From Amycolatopsis albispora (GTDB lineage: Bacteria; Actinomycetota; Actinomycetes; Mycobacteriales; Pseudonocardiaceae), in assembly GCF_003312875.1 (NCBI RefSeq), contig NZ_CP015163.1, forward strand, positions 6,324,001 through 6,388,000: a stretch of DNA of 64,000 nucleotides, in the 5' to 3' direction. A model generated the notes under the pieces. It had not been told where the DNA came from. It ran no database searches and was given only the letters and a program-made list of their open reading frames with translations. Shown here piece by piece: positions 25,670 to 32,968 of this stretch. Every line of letters starts with the position of its first letter. The first letter of the stretch is position 1. The translations under genes and the position numbers were made by a program.

Positions 25670-26599
25670 ATGTTTCTGGTCGAAACGCTGGAAGACCTGG
25701 TGCACAACTACCTCGAAAATCCCGCTCGGCCCGGCTCGGCCGTCGGCAAGGTCAACGCGCAAGACCTGGTCAGCCACGTCGTGCAGCACCTCGCCGAGCG
25801 CGGGGTCGACGTGGGATTTCAAGACGGCTCACGCCTTACCCTGCCGGGCAGCGCGCCCCGGTGGCCGGAGTCCGAGCGGCACCGACTTCCCTTGGTACTC
25901 CAGGAAAACGACGACGGGCACGTCCGCATCTACTGCGACGGCCGCGACTGCGTCTGGTCCTGGCCACTCTACCAGCACGCGAACGCGCAGACCAATGGCG
26001 ACACGATCACCAACGCTGTCGAGCATGCCATCCGGAGACACCGCCACTCCTGGCCACTCCGGCAACCAGCTACGCAACTCAGCGAGATGCCCTCCTCAGC
26101 ACCAACTCGCCACGGGGAGGGCATCGCGCTGCATGGGCTGACACACATCCGAAGGAGCTCGAACCGCCATGACTACCAACGACATTCACGATGCCCGGCA
26201 ACTCATCGCCGAGATCAACGTCCCCGCGGAACGCCCGCGCTGGGCTTGGTGGGCCCCGGTGACGCCACCCGGTACCACGCCACGCTGATAAACGCAGCAC
26301 CCAGCGCCACCACGGTCGGCACCGCGTCGGGTGGCACCTTCCGCGCTCTCGTGATCACGATCGAACTGTTCAGCTTGAGTCCCACCTCGATCGTGATCCC
26401 GCGGCCCAATGCCGACTTAGACCGTTACACCGCAGAGGAATGGGTCTTCCGGCGGTTTCCTGGTGGCTGGTGGGCCGGTGTCCGGCCGCTGCTGGCCGCA
26501 CTGGGCTGGACGCCCACGACCGACCGCGACACCAGCTACCGCAGCACGGACCACCGCGACATCACCACGGCGCAGCGCGGCCCAGACGCCGCCCGCTAG
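25670..26599 (+). CDS. Reading frame joining two array genes, unknown
   Basis: The ATG at 25670 starts a clean protein (MFLVETLEDLVHNYLENPAR, then RLPLVLQENDDGHVRIYCDG and SWPLYQHANAQTNGDTITNA) of about 130-165 residues. The same frame then runs on through the ribosome site and ATG of the next gene at 26169 and ends at 26599. The last third (from about 26271) looks like the displaced C-terminus of that second gene. I read this as a small gene whose own end is uncertain, fused in frame to a frameshifted neighbour, rather than a true 309-residue protein. Confidence 0.5.
   Translation: MFLVETLEDLVHNYLENPARPGSAVGKVNAQDLVSHVVQHLAERGVDVGFQDGSRLTLPGSAPRWPESERHRLPLVLQENDDGHVRIYCDGRDCVWSWPLYQHANAQTNGDTITNAVEHAIRRHRHSWPLRQPATQLSEMPSSAPTRHGEGIALHGLTHIRRSSNRHDYQRHSRCPATHRRDQRPRGTPALGLVGPGDATRYHATLINAAPSATTVGTASGGTFRALVITIELFSLSPTSIVIPRPNADLDRYTAEEWVFRRFPGGWWAGVRPLLAALGWTPTTDRDTSYRSTDHRDITTAQRGPDAAR
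26169..26599 (+). pseudogene. Array gene with probable frameshift near 26275
   Basis: GAAGGAG precedes an ATG at 26169 that opens MTTNDIHDARQLIAEINVPA and RPRWAWWAPVTPPG, but stops at 26286-26288. From about 26271 the reading shifts to another frame, which continues as YHATLINAAPSATTVGTASG, then EEWVFRRFPGGWWAGVRPLL and ends at 26599. Both halves have good codon bias, so one gene of about 140 residues with a small deletion near 26270-26285 is the best reading. Sequencing error is possible. The function is unknown. Confidence 0.5.
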
Positions 26600-26717
26600 C
26601 ACCAGGCACCGCAGTTCCCCGGCCACGCGGCCGGACTACCCACCCGCACCCACGCCACACCGACCCGCGTCCGCGCGGGCCGGCGATGACGGCCGCCCGC
26701 CTTCCGAGGAGATCATC

Positions 26718-26912
26718 ATGAACAGCACCGACAACACCGATCTGCCCACCATCGCCGATACGGCCAACCGTAAAGCCACCTTCGAGCCGATGACGAACGA
26801 GGACGAACGGCCGACGATCACCGTCGCCGGAGTCCACGTCGCGCTCTACGTCGACCCGGCCAGCCGACAAGCGGATGTGGCGGCTCACGGGACTGTAATT
26901 TCGTTGGTGTAA
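26718..26912 (+). pseudogene. Small array gene cut by the IS256 element
   Basis: The ATG at 26718 has GAGGAG upstream and opens MNSTDNTDLPTIADTANRKA. The frame is native to about ADVAAH, where the insertion sequence begins (26889); the last codons belong to the element. Removing the element with one copy of the flanking CGGCTCAC restores a frame that runs 14 more codons to a TAG near 28318. The product is acidic at the N-terminus; no family is recognised. Confidence 0.55.
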
Positions 26913-28264
26913 CTCCTGAGGTGAAGGAGACATCTGTGACTGATGGGACGGGCAACGGCGGCGAGGCGAAGGCTCCGGCGATGGCGGATGGAGTGGACGA
27001 TCAGCTGGTGCAGCAGCTGGCGGATCGGGCGCGGGCCGAGGGTCTGCAGTTGACCGGTGAGGGCGGCCTGCTGGCGATGCTGACCAAGAAGGTGGTGGAG
27101 TCGGCGTTGGAAGGCGAGATGGACGACCATCTCGGCTATTCCAAGCATGACCCGGCCGGCCGCAACGGCGGGAACTCTCGCAACGGCCGGCGCGGCAAGA
27201 AGGTGCTGACCGAGGCCGGCCCGGTGGAGATCGCTACCCCGCGGGATCGCGACGGCAGTTTCGAGCCGCAACTGGTGGGCAAGGGCCAGCGCCGGCTGAC
27301 CGGGCTGGATGATCTGGTGATCTCGTTGTCCGCCAAGGGGCTCACGCATGGTGAGATCGCCGCGCACCTGGCCGAGGTGTACGACGCCGAGGTGTCCAAG
27401 CAGACCATCACCACCATCACCGACCGCGTGATGGACGGCATGGCCGAGTGGCAGAACCGGCCGCTGGATGCGGTGTATCCGGTGGTGTTCATTGACTGTG
27501 TGAATGTCAAGATCCGTGAGGGCAACGTCGCGAACCGGCCGATCTATCTGGCGCTCGGCGTCACCGTGGAGGGCACCCGCGACATCCTCGGGCTGTGGGC
27601 TGGCGAACACGGCGACGGCGAGGGAGCCAAGTACTGGCTGCGGGTCCTCTCGGAGATCAAGAACCGCGGCACAGCCGACGTGTGTATCGTCGTGTGCGAC
27701 GGACTCAAGGGCCTGCCCGAGGCCATCGAAACCGTGTGGCCGCAAGCGATCACCCAGACCTGCGTCGTCCACCTCCTGCGCAACAGCTTCCGCTACGCCT
27801 CCAAGCGGGACTGGGCGGCGATCGCGAAGGACCTCAAGCCCCTCTACACCGCGCCCAGCGAGTCGGCGGCACTGGACGCGCTGGCTGCCTTCGGTGACAA
27901 GTGGGAGGCCCGCTACCCGGCGATCATCAAGCTATGGGAGAACAGCTGGGCGGAGTTCGTGCCGTTTTTGCAGTTCGACGCCGAGATCCGCACCGTGGTG
28001 TGTACCACGAACGCCATCGAGTCGATCAACGCGCGGATCCGACGGGCGGTCAAGGCCCGTGGCCACTTCCCGACCGAGGCCGCCGCGCTCAAGTGCGTCT
28101 ACCTAGCGTTGATGAGCCTCGATCCCACCGGCACTGGGCGCAAACGCTGGGTCGCCCGTTGGAAGGCGCCGTTGAACGCTTTCGAGCTCACCTTCCCCGG
28201 ACGCCTGACCACGAACAAGAAGTAGAACCGACAAGATCAGTTACACCAGCTTCTTGACAGACCC
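26889..28264 (+). mobile_element. IS256-family insertion sequence
   Basis: About 1376 bp with one transposase gene. The ends are imperfect inverted repeats: left GGGACTGTAATTTCGTTGGT then GTAACT, right (complement) GGGTCTGTCAAGAAGCTGGT then GTAACT, matching at 19 of 26 positions with the inner ten bases identical. CGGCTCAC lies directly left (26881-26888) and again at 28270-28277, an 8-bp target duplication of the length IS256 makes, but five extra bases (CGGCT) separate the right end from its copy. The element interrupts the small gene at 26718. Confidence 0.85.
26936..28225 (+). CDS. IS256-family transposase
   Basis: A 429-residue mutator-type transposase, intact. The GTG at 26936 has AAGGAG 6 bases upstream; GTG 26921 is also in frame. 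The conserved blocks are present: EGEMDDHLGYSKHDPAGRNG near the start, the first catalytic Asp in VVFIDCVNVKIREG, the second in VCDGLKGLPEAI with the following QTCVVHLLRN, and the catalytic Glu in TTNAIESINARIRRAVKARG. Full length and intact motifs suggest the element is still active. Base composition matches the host. Confidence 0.95.
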   Translation: MTDGTGNGGEAKAPAMADGVDDQLVQQLADRARAEGLQLTGEGGLLAMLTKKVVESALEGEMDDHLGYSKHDPAGRNGGNSRNGRRGKKVLTEAGPVEIATPRDRDGSFEPQLVGKGQRRLTGLDDLVISLSAKGLTHGEIAAHLAEVYDAEVSKQTITTITDRVMDGMAEWQNRPLDAVYPVVFIDCVNVKIREGNVANRPIYLALGVTVEGTRDILGLWAGEHGDGEGAKYWLRVLSEIKNRGTADVCIVVCDGLKGLPEAIETVWPQAITQTCVVHLLRNSFRYASKRDWAAIAKDLKPLYTAPSESAALDALAAFGDKWEARYPAIIKLWENSWAEFVPFLQFDAEIRTVVCTTNAIESINARIRRAVKARGHFPTEAAALKCVYLALMSLDPTGTGRKRWVARWKAPLNAFELTFPGRLTTNKK

Positions 28265-29034
28265 CGGCTCGGCTCACCAACGACCCTGCCAAATGCGCAG
28301 GGCGCGGGATATGGAATAGGGATCGTCGAAGGGGTGCCCGTGGTGTGCGAGCACACGTCGCACAACATTCGGTACCCGCGAACGAAGCAGGAAAGATGGG
28401 GACCTGCTCGGCCTCACCCTCGTCGCCGCCGGAGAAGCGACATGAGTGAGTGCGGTCTGCTTGTGGACGAAGGGCTGTTCCGGGAAGCCACGAGCCAGTT
28501 CCCCAGCGGGTCACGATAGTCACCACCGTCGACGCGGCCGGCCGTCGCTGGGTTTCACCGCGAGCGCGTTCGCGGGCCCCGTCCGTCAGTCCCCGCTTGT
28601 TCTGGTATGCCTCGACAGGTCGGCCGACTGTCACTCCGCCTTCGGGCGCACCCACCGGTTCGCCGTCAGCATCCTAGGCCCGCGCCATACCGGCTTCGCC
28701 GTTCGGTTGCGACGAAAGGAGGGCGTACTTGGAACGCCCCGCCTTCAGAATGCGGTGGCGACGGTTGAGTGCGGGTCGAGGCGCGTTACCCGGGGCGGCG
28801 ACCATACGATCCTGGTCGGCCGCATCCATCCAACACACTCACTCGGCCCGAGACACCAGTGGTCTACGCGCGGAGGAGATTTTCGACGCCCCGGTGTGAC
28901 ACGAGGAAGCGACGGCAGCTCGTGACGCGCACGGTACTCGGCGCAGACACTGCGGCCTGCCTTCATGGCCACGGTGCGACAAACTCTGGAATGTCTCTAT
29001 TTTGGGCTGCGCCAGAAAACCTGAGATTTCCCTA
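28265..29034. other. Relic-bearing region between IS256 and catabolic operon
   Basis: About 770 bp without an intact gene. The middle holds the decayed flavin reductase (28442-28880). The right 150 bases, beyond the relic and next to the aldehyde dehydrogenase stop, show no gene and no clear terminator. Confidence 0.5.
28442..28880 (+). pseudogene. Decayed flavin reductase, opposite strand to the intact copy
   Basis: Successive frames spell a flavin reductase related to the intact one at 34656-35174: GLFREATSQFPSG, then [21 protein letters not shown], then SPLVLVCLDRSADCHSAFGR and AVSILGPRH, then GGDHTILVGRI. At least three single-base deletions are needed to explain the shifts (near 28505, 28550 and 28710). 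The intact copy has the same blocks ([40 protein letters not shown]). This is a relic of a related pathway or of an older arrangement of this cluster. Confidence 0.75.
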
Positions 29035-30516
29035 CTACTCTTGCTGGCTGATGACCGAGTCCGGCAGCTGGACTGATTTTGTCTGGAGATATTCCTCGAG
29101 GCCGGCGGGACCGAGTTCGCGGCCGATGCCGGACTTCTTGTAGCCACCGAATGGTGCGCGTGGGTTGTAGGGGGCGCCGTTGATGTCGAGCTGCCCGGTC
29201 TGTATCTGGCGGGCGAGGGCGATCGCGCGCCGGTGGTCCGCCGACCAGATGGCGCCGGAGAGCCCGTACATCGTGTCGTTGGCGATCCGGAGTGCCTCGT
29301 CGTCATCGCGGTAGCTCATGACGGCCAGTACTGGTCCGAAGACTTCCTGTTGTGCTAGTTCGGAGGCGCTGTGCACGTCGGCGAGCACGGTGGGGGCGAT
29401 GAAGTAGCCGCGCTCGCGTGCGGGCTCGGGGCCGCCGGTGACGAGTCGGGCTCCGTCCGCGACGGCACGTTCGATGTACCCGCGGACGCGTGCTTGCTGG
29501 GTCTGTGAGGCCAGCGGGCCGAGTCTGGTCGCTGGGTCGAACGGGTCTCCGACGGTGTAGCGTTGTGCGGCCTGGCGGGCGAGCAGGAGCGCCTCGTCGT
29601 AGCGTGATTCGGGCACGAGCATCCGGGTCCATGCCGCGCAGGTCTGGCCGGAGTTGAGGAATGCGTTGCCCACGCCGACTTTGACGGCGGTGTCGAGGTC
29701 GGCGTCGTCGAGGATGATGTTGGCGGACTTTCCGCCGAGTTCGAGGCATACCTTCTTGATGGTGTCCGCGGCGATCGAGGCGACGCGCCTGCCGGTCGCC
29801 GTCGAACCGGTGAAGGAGACGAGGTCGACTCCGGGATGACCGGCTACCGCCTCGCCGACCTCTGGTCCATATCCCGTCACCAGGTTCAGGACTCCCGGCG
29901 GTAGGCCAGCCTCGTGTGCCGCCTCCACGAACTGGTACACCGACAGGGGCGCCACCTCGCTTGGCTTGAGGACGACGGTGCATCCCGCCGCGACAGCCGG
30001 CAGCACTTTCGCGACCACCTGATACAGCGGGTAGTTCCACGGTGTGATGGCCCCGACCACCCCGTAGGGCTCCCGGATCACCAATGAGTTGCCGACCTGC
30101 TCTTCGAAGTTCGTTTCCTCGAGCAGGTCCCGATAGCTGCTGGCGATCGCCATGGGCACGGCGGTCTGCACACCGCGCTGCACCTTCAGTGGCGCGCCGA
30201 TCTCCTGTCCGATGGTGGTGGCGATGTCCGGCAGTCGGGGCTCCAGTGCCGCGACCAGCCGGGCCACCCGGTCTCGGCACTCGGCCATGGACACACCGGG
30301 ATCGAACGCGTTCCGCGCCGCTGTCACCGCACGGTCGACGTCGTCGACGGTTCCGGCCGGCACGTGTCCGATGACCTGCTCGGTGGCCGGGTTGACCACG
30401 GCGATGCGGTCTGTCCCGCTGGGTTGCACCCATTGCCCGCCGATGTAGTGCTGTGTTCTGTCGTGCTGGTCCAATGCTGCGGCCTTCCCGGTCGATGGTC
30501 GTTGCTGTGGTCTCAC
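29035..30516 (-). CDS. NAD(P)-dependent aldehyde dehydrogenase
   Basis: A 493-residue enzyme of the aldehyde dehydrogenase superfamily, full length. The catalytic Cys is C293 (NSGQTCAAW) and the general base E259 (LELGGKSANI). The NAD-binding ITPWNYPLYQ and the FTGST turn are present, as is the C-terminal FGPVL and APFGGYKKSGIGRE. The GTG start overlaps the stop of the alcohol dehydrogenase gene. It is last of the twelve-gene operon. Expected role: oxidation of an omega-aldehyde formed by the alcohol dehydrogenase to the acid. The substrate is not readable from sequence. Confidence 0.93.
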   Translation of the reverse strand: MRPQQRPSTGKAAALDQHDRTQHYIGGQWVQPSGTDRIAVVNPATEQVIGHVPAGTVDDVDRAVTAARNAFDPGVSMAECRDRVARLVAALEPRLPDIATTIGQEIGAPLKVQRGVQTAVPMAIASSYRDLLEETNFEEQVGNSLVIREPYGVVGAITPWNYPLYQVVAKVLPAVAAGCTVVLKPSEVAPLSVYQFVEAAHEAGLPPGVLNLVTGYGPEVGEAVAGHPGVDLVSFTGSTATGRRVASIAADTIKKVCLELGGKSANIILDDADLDTAVKVGVGNAFLNSGQTCAAWTRMLVPESRYDEALLLARQAAQRYTVGDPFDPATRLGPLASQTQQARVRGYIERAVADGARLVTGGPEPARERGYFIAPTVLADVHSASELAQQEVFGPVLAVMSYRDDDEALRIANDTMYGLSGAIWSADHRRAIALARQIQTGQLDINGAPYNPRAPFGGYKKSGIGRELGPAGLEEYLQTKSVQLPDSVISQQE

Positions 30517-31616
30517 ATCACGATGCTGGCGCGCACGACCTTGCGGCTGTCCGCTGCGGCGAACGCCGCGTTGATGTCTTCCAGGGGAAACGTCGTGGTG
30601 GCGAACTGGTCCAGCGGGAGCCGGTGCTGGTTGGCCGCGAGAAAGGAGAGCGCTTGGCTCAGCGCTGTGGGTTCGTACAGCGAGACGCCGATGATGCTCT
30701 TGTTCGCGGTGACCAGCCGGGATGGGTCGGCTGCGTAGGTTTGTCCCATGTTGATGTTGCCGACTTCCAGGTACCGGCCGCTCTGGGCGAGCATCTTCAG
30801 GCCTTCCGGCACCACGGCCGGGGTGCCGACCACCTCTACCACCACGTCCGCGCCGCCGTCGGTCAACTTGCGCGCCCGCCGGATACGATCCGCCGGATCG
30901 GGATGATCAGCGAGGCTGATCACCTCGTCAGCTCCGAATGCGCGGGCCAGTTCCAACCGCTCGGGGACCGCGTCGACCACGATGACCTGCGCGGCCCCGC
31001 GGGCGCGGGCAACCGCCGTCGCGAACAGCCCGAGCCCGCCGGCCCCCTGTATGATGACGCGTTCGCCAAAGCTCAGGTCGGCTCGCTCCAGTCCGTAGAT
31101 CATCTGCGACAGCGCACAGTTGACCCCCGACACCACTTCGTCAGGCAGCGTGTCCGGCACGGTGTAGAGCACCGCGCCGGCGGGGAGCAGAAAGTAGTCA
31201 CCGTAGCCACCAACGAAGTAGGGTGGTCTGCTGGCGTCGCCGAGCATGGCCATCGTCAGCTTCTGACAGGACACGCGCCGTCCCGCCAGGCAGCTCCGAC
31301 ACCGGTGGCAGGGAAAGAAGTAGGGGAAAACCACCCGTGTGCCCGTCTGCACCGGCGCGCCGTTGGAGTCCTCGGTGACTCGTTCGCCGGTTGCGGCCAC
31401 CGAACCGACCATCTCGTGGCCGAGCACGGTTGGTAGCGTCCCGCCGAGCCCGCGGGTGACGAACGAACCGTGCCAGGCGTGCAGGTCTGAGCCGCAGATG
31501 TTGGCTCGGTGTACCTTCACCAGCACTTCGTCCGGTCCAATCGACGGTAGCGCGACGCGCCGCAGCTCAAATGGCTGCTCGGGTGCGTTGAATTGCGCGA
31601 TCCGGCCCTCGAACAT
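30513..31616 (-). CDS. Zinc-dependent alcohol dehydrogenase (MDR family)
   Basis: A 367-residue medium-chain dehydrogenase. Catalytic zinc ligands lie in ANICGSDLHAWHG and LGHEMVG; the structural zinc Cys set is in PCHRCRSCLAGRRVSCQK. The nucleotide fold follows as IIQGAGGLGLFATAVARARG with an acidic residue (VVDAVPERLE) favouring NAD. The ATG at 31616 is preceded by AAGGAAG, and in-frame sequence upstream is not coding-like. It lies between the zinc-ribbon gene and the aldehyde dehydrogenase. Likely oxidises a hydroxyl made by ring opening, or a secondary alcohol to the ketone fed to the flavin monooxygenase. Confidence 0.92.
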   Translation of the reverse strand: MFEGRIAQFNAPEQPFELRRVALPSIGPDEVLVKVHRANICGSDLHAWHGSFVTRGLGGTLPTVLGHEMVGSVAATGERVTEDSNGAPVQTGTRVVFPYFFPCHRCRSCLAGRRVSCQKLTMAMLGDASRPPYFVGGYGDYFLLPAGAVLYTVPDTLPDEVVSGVNCALSQMIYGLERADLSFGERVIIQGAGGLGLFATAVARARGAAQVIVVDAVPERLELARAFGADEVISLADHPDPADRIRRARKLTDGGADVVVEVVGTPAVVPEGLKMLAQSGRYLEVGNINMGQTYAADPSRLVTANKSIIGVSLYEPTALSQALSFLAANQHRLPLDQFATTTFPLEDINAAFAAADSRKVVRASIVM

Positions 31617-31717
31617 GTATTCTTCCTTTCTCGCCAGGCCTGTTGCGGGGCCCGCGGAACAGGCGACAGGCCTACTGGCGGCGCGGTCCCGCGGTGAGTC
31701 GCAAGGGTTCCGTTTCG

Positions 31718-32143
31718 CTACACGCCGGGTCCTGGTGAGGAGTCGTTTCTGGGAGCGGTAGTCGGCGGCGGCTGGTGGCCGTGGTACGGCGTGACCGGCG
31801 TCGCGGTGGGGTCGAGCGTTCCCGCGGCGATGGCGGCTTCCTGGTGGGCGATCTCCGCTTCCAGAGCTCGATTGTCCCCGCGAGCGCGTGCGGCCAGTGA
31901 GCGTGCCGCTGTCGGGAGGAGCGTGCAAGCACCGGGGATGCTTGGTCCGTGCTGGCAGCTTGTGCCGCCAGGCTGCCGGGCGACGTCGGTTGAGGGTGTA
32001 CCGCGCAACAGCGCACCTCCGAACCGGCGGCGTGCTGGGCGCGCGCACCGCACGCAGCTGGTGGCCGCGGGGATTGGGTGTTCCACCCATGCTTCGTGTC
32101 GTGCACGGCACGACGTGCACGAGTATTCGACGAGAACAGCCAT
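31718..32143 (-). CDS. FmdB-like zinc-ribbon protein
   Basis: A 141-residue protein starting MAVLVEYSCTSCRARHEAWV. CTSC at residues 9-12 and CVRC near 31-34 form the four-Cys zinc ribbon of FmdB-type small proteins, which are often encoded next to amidase, formamidase or acyl-CoA genes. A basic segment and a charged helix (ALEAEIAHQEAAIAAG) follow, with a His/Pro tail. It starts 4 bases after the lactonase stop and is in the operon. It may be a regulator or a protein partner of an operon enzyme; no enzyme motif is seen. Confidence 0.7.
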   Translation of the reverse strand: MAVLVEYSCTSCRARHEAWVEHPIPAATSCVRCARPARRRFGGALLRGTPSTDVARQPGGTSCQHGPSIPGACTLLPTAARSLAARARGDNRALEAEIAHQEAAIAAGTLDPTATPVTPYHGHQPPPTTAPRNDSSPGPGV

Positions 32144-32147
32144 GGTG

Positions 32148-32930
32148 TCAGTCGTAGCAAGCGGGTGCGTGCTTGAGCGTCGCCCAGTCCTCGGGATCGT
32201 GGGAGATCCACACCGTGGCATCGTGCGCCCTCGCGAGCTGCTTGAGGCGACGGATCGAGCGGACCGCCTGCAAGGTGTTGTAGTCCGACGGCATCGGAAG
32301 GTCTTCGGTGAGGGCCTGGCGGAGGTGGACGGTGTCACCGGTGAGCAGGAACGTCTGGTTGGGCAGCCGCACCAGCACGCTAGTGTTGCCGGGGGTGTGA
32401 CCTGGCATGCGGTGGATGACGATGCTGCCGTCGCCGAACAGGTCATGATCCGTCGAGAGCTGGTTCCATTTCCAGTCACGCGTCGTGTCGAAATCCGCGG
32501 TCCGGAAGAAGGGTTTGGCCGCGGGCAACGGCCAGTACGAGTAGGGCAGGTCGCCTTCACCGATGTACAGCTGAGCGTCGGGGAAGAGCCGGATGCCGCC
32601 GGCATGGTCGAAATGCGCGTGCGAGACGATCACGTGATCGATGGCCGAGGGCTTGTAGCCAAGCGCCTCGAGTTTCCGGTCCACACGGTCCTCCGGTCCG
32701 TAGGCGAGTCCGACGACGTCCGCGAGGTCGCCGTAGACGGCGTGCGGGTCCTTGGCCGCCTCAAACGCGATGCCGGTGTCGAACAGGACCAGCCCCCGGT
32801 CGTGTTCGATGAGAAAGGACGGTACCGGAATGGTGACCTGCCCCTGCCCGTTGACGATCATGATGCCGGTGTCGAGTGTGAATTCCGCCCCCGGCAAAGC
32901 CCACATCCGGTTGGCTGTTCCCGTGTTCAT
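32148..32930 (-). CDS. Metallo-beta-lactamase-fold lactonase (AHL-lactonase-like)
   Basis: A 260-residue protein with the HxHxDH metal motif SHAHFDHAGG (H104, H106, D108, H109), then H178 (MPGHTPGNT), D199 (LLTGDT) and H244 (ISHDPEDW). This is the dinuclear zinc site of the N-acyl-homoserine lactonase family. In this operon an ester or lactone bond made by the flavin monooxygenase is the natural substrate, so lactone opening is the inferred role; quorum quenching is the alternative. GGAG lies upstream of the ATG. Confidence 0.88.
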   Translation of the reverse strand: MNTGTANRMWALPGAEFTLDTGIMIVNGQGQVTIPVPSFLIEHDRGLVLFDTGIAFEAAKDPHAVYGDLADVVGLAYGPEDRVDRKLEALGYKPSAIDHVIVSHAHFDHAGGIRLFPDAQLYIGEGDLPYSYWPLPAAKPFFRTADFDTTRDWKWNQLSTDHDLFGDGSIVIHRMPGHTPGNTSVLVRLPNQTFLLTGDTVHLRQALTEDLPMPSDYNTLQAVRSIRRLKQLARAHDATVWISHDPEDWATLKHAPACYD

Positions 32931-32968
32931 GTCGTTTCTCCTTGGTGTCGTCTTGACTTGGTTTCGCG

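Noticed and set aside
31639..31663. Hairpin CCTGTTGCGGGGCCCGCGGAACAGG as a terminator
   Set aside because: The stem is imperfect with no U-run, and it lies inside the operon between the zinc-ribbon and alcohol dehydrogenase genes, where full termination is unlikely.
32148..32930. Quorum-quenching lactonase as the primary call
   Set aside because: The motif fits, but the operon context favours a catabolic ester or lactone substrate; left as the alternative.
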